Origin: Coleophoma eucalyptorum
Taxonomy: Eukaryota; Ascomycota; Leotiomycetes; Helotiales; Dermateaceae
Assembly (NCBI GenBank): GCA_026120035.1
Contig: JALRME010000004.1
Coordinates: forward strand, 124,001-188,000
Length of the DNA: 64,000 nucleotides
Reading direction: 5' to 3'
Shown here in pieces: positions 58,067-64,000 of this stretch. The notes below the pieces were generated by a model that did not search any database, was not told the origin of the DNA, and was given only the letters and a program-made list of their open reading frames with translations. How positions within the stretch are numbered: the first letter of the stretch is position 1; every line of letters starts with the position of its first letter. The translations under genes were made by a program, and so were the position numbers.

Positions 58067-60286
58067 CTAACAAGAAAGAACAGTTTTGATCTTAGCTACA
58101 GCCCAGTCTAGCTCTGACTTATCTGAACAAGCAGCATAGACAAACCGATCAGGCCTTAAGATTACAAACTTCTTCCGTTTGAAGGCCTTCTTCAAACCAT
58201 ACGCGTCGTAATACTCTGGAGCCGGCCGGCCGCCACAAAGTCGTGAATCTTGTGCAAACTCTGCAGCTGTGGCGATTCTTACTACAGAGTCTTGTATACC
58301 TTTAGGAACTTGATCGGATCCAGCGGTCAAATCGTGGATAACATAGGTTGCCTCGCTACTCTCTACTTCGCCATGAGATAGTGCCCCAACGTTGGCGAGG
58401 CAGTGTCGCGCATATACCAACTCTGCAACGCTGTCGAGAAGAACCACAATCTGGAAGAGCCTCTTTTTTCTTGGCGCAAATATAACATCGTCTGTGAAGC
58501 TAAGTTGTGAAACTCCTTGTTTGGCGTCGAGAGGCACGCAATATACTTGGGGGAAACATGCCCCTCCACCCACATCAGGCAGGAAGGCCATACCGGGCTC
58601 ATACTCATACCGGATCATCCCATATCGTCTCATACCCATCTCCAACCAGTGCCTCCAACCAGGGTGAAGCTGCAGGAGCCAAAGGTACCAGTCTCGGACG
58701 AAAATCTTGACACGGTTGGCTTCAGTCACGAATGCGCCGTTCTCAATAGTTGCTGCAAGAGATCTCTCGAGCTGTTGCTTCCGCTCCGTATACCATCCCG
58801 TCAAGAGATTCTCATGATTATTGAGTCTTGACCGACATGCCACTGTGAGTCGCCATGCTAATGCCGAAGCATCACGGAAACCAGAAGCTATGCCTTGTCC
58901 ACCAACTGTTTAAAATTAGCATACAATATTTTTGTCTATGCAACTTGGCGCCACAGTGCTGGGATGAATAGACGCTACTTACAAGGAGGAAATACATGTG
59001 CAGAGTCTCCGCAGAGGATAACTCTCCTGAGGGCCCATTTATTGCAACTACGTGCCGAGAACACAAATGGTCGTGAACGGAGAGTCTGGATGCAATCTCG
59101 AGGATACTGGACACTATGGTGAAGCCTGTATTTCCTCCGTTAACATCAATATACTGCTACAATAGGAGAAATAATCCATACCCATATTTTATTCCTTCAT
59201 GCGTGATGTACGGGAATACGACCTTTTCGATCATTTCAGGCTCCGACATCTCTATCCCGTCTTCATTCTTCTTGACCACGAATTCAAATCGCCACAGCCT
59301 ATCCTGGAGCAGCCCGAATCGACCACACACAGCGGGGCGCTCGGGATTGCAGAGAAATCTGAAGTTTACAGGGAAGAAAGCGTCATAGACATCTTCAGGA
59401 CTGTAACCAAGCTTCCAGAGGGGAAATTCTGGGTGCGTTTCTGGAGTTGGGAGGGTGATCTTCCAGTTTAACGCCACCCAAGTCTCTTCGTAAGTTAACC
59501 TTTCGAAGTTTAGCTTGGGATAAATCTTTGTATATGGGTCTTGCTTGGCTTACTTTGATGCCTGTTGAAGCTGAACTCCATAAGCTTCGAGGTATTTCTT
59601 TCTCGTAAATCCAGTTTTACCATCCGCGCCAACGAGAAACTTCGACTTTATCTTCTTCTCTGCATCATGCGAATCTATGTATTTAGCGTAAACCCACTCT
59701 GTGTCTTCCGAAATTGAATTGATGGTACATGACACCCGCAGGTCAGAGCAGCCGGTATTTGACATGGCTTTGCGCAAACTTGTTTCGAGAGCAGGCTGTT
59801 TGTGGCAGATGAAGCCGACATGACCTGTGCCTCCGTTGGACTTATATCAAAAACCATTAGCTATTGTAATTTTGGGGGTCTATCAAAACAAGGCCATACC
59901 GTTCCGTAATTCATCCTCATAAATGGTTGCCGGTCTAAGCTTCTTTCTGTCCCTCCAATAAAATTGAATATTTTCATGCCTGAGCTAAATCAGCAATCAG
60001 CTTTAAGTGGGCGCGGAGATGACTTACATGATCCAATTGAGCTATAAATCTCGTCATAAAGCCCAAGGCCTTGAAGTAAACGTATGCCATCCTCATCAAG
60101 TGCTATCCCACGGGGATCAGTCGTAATTCCCGGCTCTCGATCCACGACAATATTTCGAACTCCATTCTGTCCAAGCAAGGCAGAAAGCATTGCCCCTGTG
60201 GGACCACATCCAACAATCAAAACGTCCGTCACTTCATAATCGTCTATCATCTCGACGTGAGTCGCGGTTTCTTTGAGATCTGCCAT
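58067..60286 (-). CDS. FAD-dependent aromatic hydroxylase (phenol 2-monooxygenase/MhpA-like)
   Basis: Flavin monooxygenase that should ortho-hydroxylate a phenolic substrate using NAD(P)H and O2. Minus-strand exons are 60286-60028, 59979-59900, 59840-59554, 59499-59182, 59113-58983 and 58905-58067. They give 637 residues, normal for the phenol-hydroxylase group. Motifs: GxGxxG in DVLIVGCGPTGAM, DPRGIALDEDG, NGGTGHVGFICHKQPALE, the DG motif in VGADGKTGFTR, YEETWVALNWKI across a splice, and the GD motif CGDSAHVFPPFGGQG across the last splice. A thioredoxin-like C-terminal domain (from about residue 450), as in phenol 2-monooxygenase, completes it. The start at 60286 was preferred over an in-frame ATG 36 bp upstream because the cofactor motif then sits closer to the N-terminus. 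It would supply the catechol to the adjacent dioxygenase. Confidence 0.94.
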
Positions 60287-61294
60287 CTTCAATGAGTAAA
60301 GGACTAGCTTTGTTTCCTGCACTCAATAACACCGTAGAAAGAATTGGACGAGGGGAGAGATTTCGACTCAGTTTAATGTGATGGAATGTTGCATGAATTG
60401 GTTGTAGAAGTCTTCTAAGATATGGGGGTTGACATAAGCTGTGCCTGATAAGTTTTGGTTTCTTAGGCTTGTCTCCCTCCTAAAATCTGGGATCTAGATC
60501 GACTGATGGAGGACTGGAGATTTATCCGTAACGAGCGGGGTCCTATCAACTGCGGGCCCAAGTAACCAGAGTCAAATACGATGCTATCACTAGGGTACTG
60601 TTGGCACAATAGTGTGTCCCCGCGAGTCGACCCCGGACCGTATTGGGGTCAAATCTGGGGTAGGTTGTGCCCCGTCCCTTGGTTCCGCACTCGTTCTTGC
60701 TTGGTCCCGCTGTCCCGCTGTCCCGCTGTCCCACAATGGGTGGGAAGTGGGCGGGACGCAGACCCCGCTTTTGAATATGCAGAGCTTCGTATGCCATTTT
60801 TCGTCATCTAAATCCTCTTGAGTGCCATTGGAACATGTGAAAGAATTCATAATCGTCTAGACCATATGATCATCTTGTCTGATTGGGAAACTCCATACTG
60901 TAAGATATTCTAGTGTATCAAGTTAACATGTGGCTAACTGCCGAATGGTCCTCCGGAACAGCGACCAACTTAATTAATCTTGTTTGACTAGTGTCCCTCT
61001 GGTTAGGGAGGTTTCAACGCCTCACTGGGTAACATAAACTTGCTAATCATAGTAATAACTAGGGATCGGACAGTCATACTAATACGAAGGAACCACTACA
61101 AGGAAAAGAATGATTGCAGAAGTTGTAAACCCTTCACCCGATGGGGGCCAGCTACGAGTGCAGCCCAACCGGGACTAGTCTTTTGTTTTCGGGGTGATAG
61201 TCGCCGACTTTCCGACGGGGTATAAAAGCGAGACACAGTGGAGTTGTGAGGAGTATTGTGATACGAGCAGCTGTATGTTAAATCTTGTATATCC
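60287..61294. promoter_or_regulatory. Divergent promoter region, FAD hydroxylase / amidase
   Basis: About 1 kb between two divergent genes. It contains a GC-rich insert-like block at 60534-60769 and a probable TATA box (GGGTATAAAAG) near 61220, about 75 bp upstream of the amidase start. No gene is called. Confidence 0.5.
60534..60769. repeat. GC-rich block with short inverted ends (possible MITE)
   Basis: A 236-bp block, much richer in GC than its surroundings, begins AGCGGGGTC and ends with its exact reverse complement GACCCCGCT. Inside are three tandem TCCCGCTG units (60705-60728) facing a GCGGGAC word, and other small palindromes. The 9-bp ends and size suggest a miniature inverted-repeat element, but no clear target-site duplication is visible. 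Confidence 0.45.
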
Positions 61295-62822
61295 ATGATG
61301 ATTGATATCTTAGAACTCACCGTCGAGGACTACCATCAGGCTCTGGTGGAGGGAACGACGACGTGCCAAGCAGTCGTAAATCTCTATTTAGAACGCATCC
61401 AGGATCTGGATGGCACCTTGAAGTCCATCATCCATCCCAACCCTGGATGTTTGCACGTGGCTGTTCGACTGGACGAACGTCTCTCCACTTATACGCGAGG
61501 GCAGCTACCACCGCTGTATGGTGTTCCGATTGTCTTGAAAGACACCTATTTGACTGCCGACATAACTACCACTGTGGGTTCCAAGTCTCTGCGGGGCCTT
61601 ACGTCCCATGATGCCTTTGTGGTCACCAAGCTTCGGGAGGCGGGGGCAATCATTCTGGGGAAAGCTAATGTACATGAGTTTTGTCTGCAAGGCTGCACAT
61701 TTTCTTCCCTGGGCGGCCAGACATTGAACCCTTATGATTTGACTCGCACCCCGGGAGGTTCGTCTGGAGGAACAGCGGCTGCTGTCGCGGCCAACCTGGC
61801 AATGCTGGGCTGTGGTGGAGATACGATGAATTCCATTCGATCGCCCTCTTCAGCATGTAACTTGGTCGGGTTTAGGCCATCACGCGGTCAAATCTCACGA
61901 TCTGGCATATTTCCTGTAGCACCTTCGCAGGATGCCATTGGGCCTATGGCAAGGACTGTCTCTGATGTTCAAAGACTCTTTGAAGTAATGCAAGGCCAGG
62001 ATCCGTCTGATCCATCAACTATGCTTCCGCAGCTGGTGCCAAATAAACTTAACGAATCATGTAGACCACGAGTTGGGCTGCTCCAGTCTTACTTTCCAAA
62101 TGAAACAAATGGAGAGGATGCCTCCATTGTCCTAGATGTCATGAAGACAGCCTTAGGTGAACTTGCGAGCATAATTGACTTTTGCAATGTTGAAGTGGAT
62201 GAATCCCTCCTAGATGTCTCCCATCTCTTATCTGCAGTTGATGTCCAAAAATTCGAGATGCGGTCCGAATTCGATGAGCTTTTGACTTCTGACTATATTA
62301 CATATACGCCCCACCGGAGTTTGGCTTCTATTGCGCAGAGTAATAGCTACGATAAGCGCGCTCTTACCGATGTGTTCTATAATACGCTTAACGACGAGAT
62401 TAACACGTCGAGTCCCGAATATAAAAAGCGACTTGAGAGGATGACGATATTACGACAAATACTAAAGCACATATTCCAGGATCAAGTACTGGATGCAATT
62501 ATGTTTCCTCATCAGAGACGCTTGGTCATGAAAGTTGGCACGACTGCTCAGCTTGATCGTAATGGTATACTATCTTCCCTGTCAGGATATCCCTCCCTAT
62601 GTCTTCCAGGTATGTCCATTGAAGCTCTCTTCCACCACGCACAAGGTTCGGCTAATACTGCTGCCCCGGAAAGCTGGGTTTAGTCCTGCGACGGAAGATG
62701 CTCCATTAGGAGTCCCGATTGGAATGGAGTTGCTTGGCCAGGATTGGGATGATAGGAACCTCTTGGATCTTGGCCAGCTGATAGAATCTGTTCTAGGGAG
62801 GAGAAGGGCTCCAAAACTATGA
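61295..62822 (+). CDS. Amidase-signature family hydrolase
   Basis: Amide-bond hydrolase of 487 residues. Exons are 61295-62609 and 62674-62822, with one 64-bp intron. The Ser-cisSer-Lys triad fits Lys82 (IVLKDTY), the GGSSGG motif (residues 154-159) and nucleophile Ser180 (GGDTMNSIRSPSS). The usual sequence is DTGGSIR, so Met-Asn before the nucleophile is unusual. The second exon is needed for the C-terminus AGFSPATEDAPLGVPIGMELLG. A second Met three bases downstream could be the start. It lies in the aromatic degradation cluster, so hydrolysis of an aromatic amide to feed the hydroxylase is plausible. Confidence 0.92.
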
Positions 62823-63401
62823 ACATGGTCAAAGATGGCTTTATTCGTCTCGCTCGCATTCACTAATGTGGGTATCCCGCCCAGGAATGCGGATTCTGCG
62901 GGACGCGGCTTGGAGGTTTAGATTCTACTAGGGTCCAATGGCAATTGTTTTTAGATGGTCAACTAACTTAATAATATAGGAAGCAACTTGATAGTTATGA
63001 ACTCTAAAATGAAGGAACGGCTTCATCAGTGATTTAATCAAATTTGATTGTGACTTTAATAATCTTGCTGGCTATTGTGGAACATACGGAACTGACCATC
63101 AGGCGCAATGTGTGTATATGTATGCACTTATATATACCTCCCAATTACTTACTGATAAGAGGCACTTGAATTGCCGTCCCCAAGTTGTGGGGAGGTGCGG
63201 GGAAGTGGAACCGCTTCCCGAGCATGTTCCTGTACCCCAGATTCAACTACTCCATAGTATAGATGAATGCCCCCCTTCTAAGCGATGTCGCTAGCCACTG
63301 TGGGACCCATATAGAAGCTCTCCTCCCTCTTTTTTTCAAGCAAGGAGCTATTATCTCAGCTCAACTACAACAGAAGTAAGCCTCAAATTGCAACTTTCAC
63401 T
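62823..63401. other. Intergenic region upstream of the last transporter
   Basis: About 580 bp. Nothing is recognised beyond probable promoter sequence, including CT-rich leader sequence at 63320-63360. Confidence 0.45.
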
Positions 63402-64000
63402 ATGGACGACAGCATGATCGAATTCATTCCGGGCACGGAGATGATGACTGGGCTTGAGAAGGGCGATACCACTGATGGCCATGAATCACCCAATGCGCCT
63501 ATTCTTATACCTGCCCCATCTGACCAGGCCAACGATCCATTGGTAAGTCATCACCGTCACCGTCAATATCAAAGCCAGCCGGCCGCAACGTCTAACATGA
63601 AGAACATCAAAGAACTGGAGCAAATTCTGGAAGACGGCAACAGTTGTAAACCAAGGGATCTTCGTGCTGCTCAGTGTGATCACGAACCTCTCCATCGCTC
63701 CCTTGACACCTATTTTCATGGCTAAATGGAACCAGTCATTGTCACAAATTGCTCTTCTGGTCAGTAAACTCGATAGAATCTCCACAAAGTATAACATTCA
63801 TCGGTAACTAACATTGGACGCTTGACATATTAGACTGGCGCAACCGTCATAGCTCTTGGGTACGCAAATTTCATCATCGTGCCGTGCACCGAAATCTTTG
63901 GTAGACGACCGGTAACCCTGACATGTGGCGCCATTTGCACCGCCTCCAACGTCTGGCAAGCCCTTGCAAGTTCATATGGGTCCTTCTTAGGAGCTCGAGT
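63402..64000 (+). CDS. MFS transporter, DHA1 type (5' part, runs off the window)
   Basis: Only the first three exons are visible: 63402-63542, 63613-63759 and 63834 onwards, cut at the window end. A long acidic cytosolic N-terminus ends in NDPLNWSKFWKT, the standard DHA1 start of TM1. IALLTGATVIALGYANFIIV follows, then CTEIFGRRPVTLTCGA (motif A) and GSFLGAR. These fit fungal DHA1/CAF5-like multidrug or metabolite transporters. It lies at the edge of the aromatic catabolic cluster and may move a substrate or product. Intron borders agree with the frame throughout. Confidence 0.9.

Noticed and set aside
1..64000. CRISPR array or bacterial operon
   Set aside because: No regularly spaced direct repeats; genes have fungal introns and fungal families throughout.

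Overview
This window is nuclear DNA of a filamentous ascomycete (Pezizomycotina; Leotiomycete-like gene content is only an impression). Most genes carry short GT-AG introns of about 45-125 bp. Gene content is typical of an accessory region: Zn2Cys6 transcription factors, MFS transporters, secreted glycosidases, a P450, oxidoreductases, pogo-type transposon debris and several broken genes. There is no rRNA, CRISPR array or prokaryotic operon structure. I found no PKS, NRPS or terpene synthase core gene, so no complete secondary-metabolite cluster can be called. All exon joins were worked out by hand from splice sites, reading frame and family knowledge. The intact multi-exon genes were checked to give spliced lengths divisible by three.

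Layout. 1-9.7 kb: a Zn2Cys6 regulator, a DHA2 drug-type MFS pump, a full-length but divergent nuclear gene for the PSST/20 kDa subunit of respiratory complex I, and a regulator with both a C2HC finger and a zinc cluster, divergent from the PSST gene. 10.9-17.9 kb: a secreted CrtC/AttH lipocalin-like protein, a short-chain dehydrogenase, a broken sugar transporter and a third Zn2Cys6 regulator. 18.6-26.9 kb: a GH43 glycosidase, an RTA1-like membrane protein, a tRNA-Asn gene interrupted by an mRNA-type intron, a GH78-like rhamnosidase and an NmrA/isoflavone-reductase-like protein. 27.8-35.4 kb: an amine-use group made of copper amine oxidase, a divergently transcribed APC amine/GABA-type permease, and a Zn2Cys6 regulator with one apparent frameshift. 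35.9-38.8 kb: a P450 and a carboxymuconolactone-decarboxylase-like protein sharing a 396-bp promoter.

39.0-49.3 kb is the degenerate part. It holds a pogo/Fot1 transposon with perfect 48-bp inverted repeats and a stop-riddled transposase, an intact sugar porter, an alcohol-dehydrogenase pseudogene, and a rhodopsin-domain membrane protein whose 5' end is unresolved. 49.4-54.4 kb: a second sugar porter and a protein joining a STAND/Helo-type N-terminal region to a RhoGAP domain with a displaced arginine finger.

54.8-64 kb reads as an aromatic catabolic cluster. It has an FAH-family hydrolase/isomerase, a two-domain extradiol (meta-cleaving) dioxygenase, a phenol-hydroxylase-type FAD monooxygenase, an amidase and the start of a DHA1 MFS transporter. 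The inferred order is amide hydrolysis, ring hydroxylation, extradiol cleavage, then hydrolysis or isomerisation of the ring-cleavage product.

The observations I rate highest are the tRNA-Asn with a GT-AG intron between nucleotides 26 and 27, the divergent complex I subunit beside an efflux pump and regulators, and the meta-cleavage cluster.
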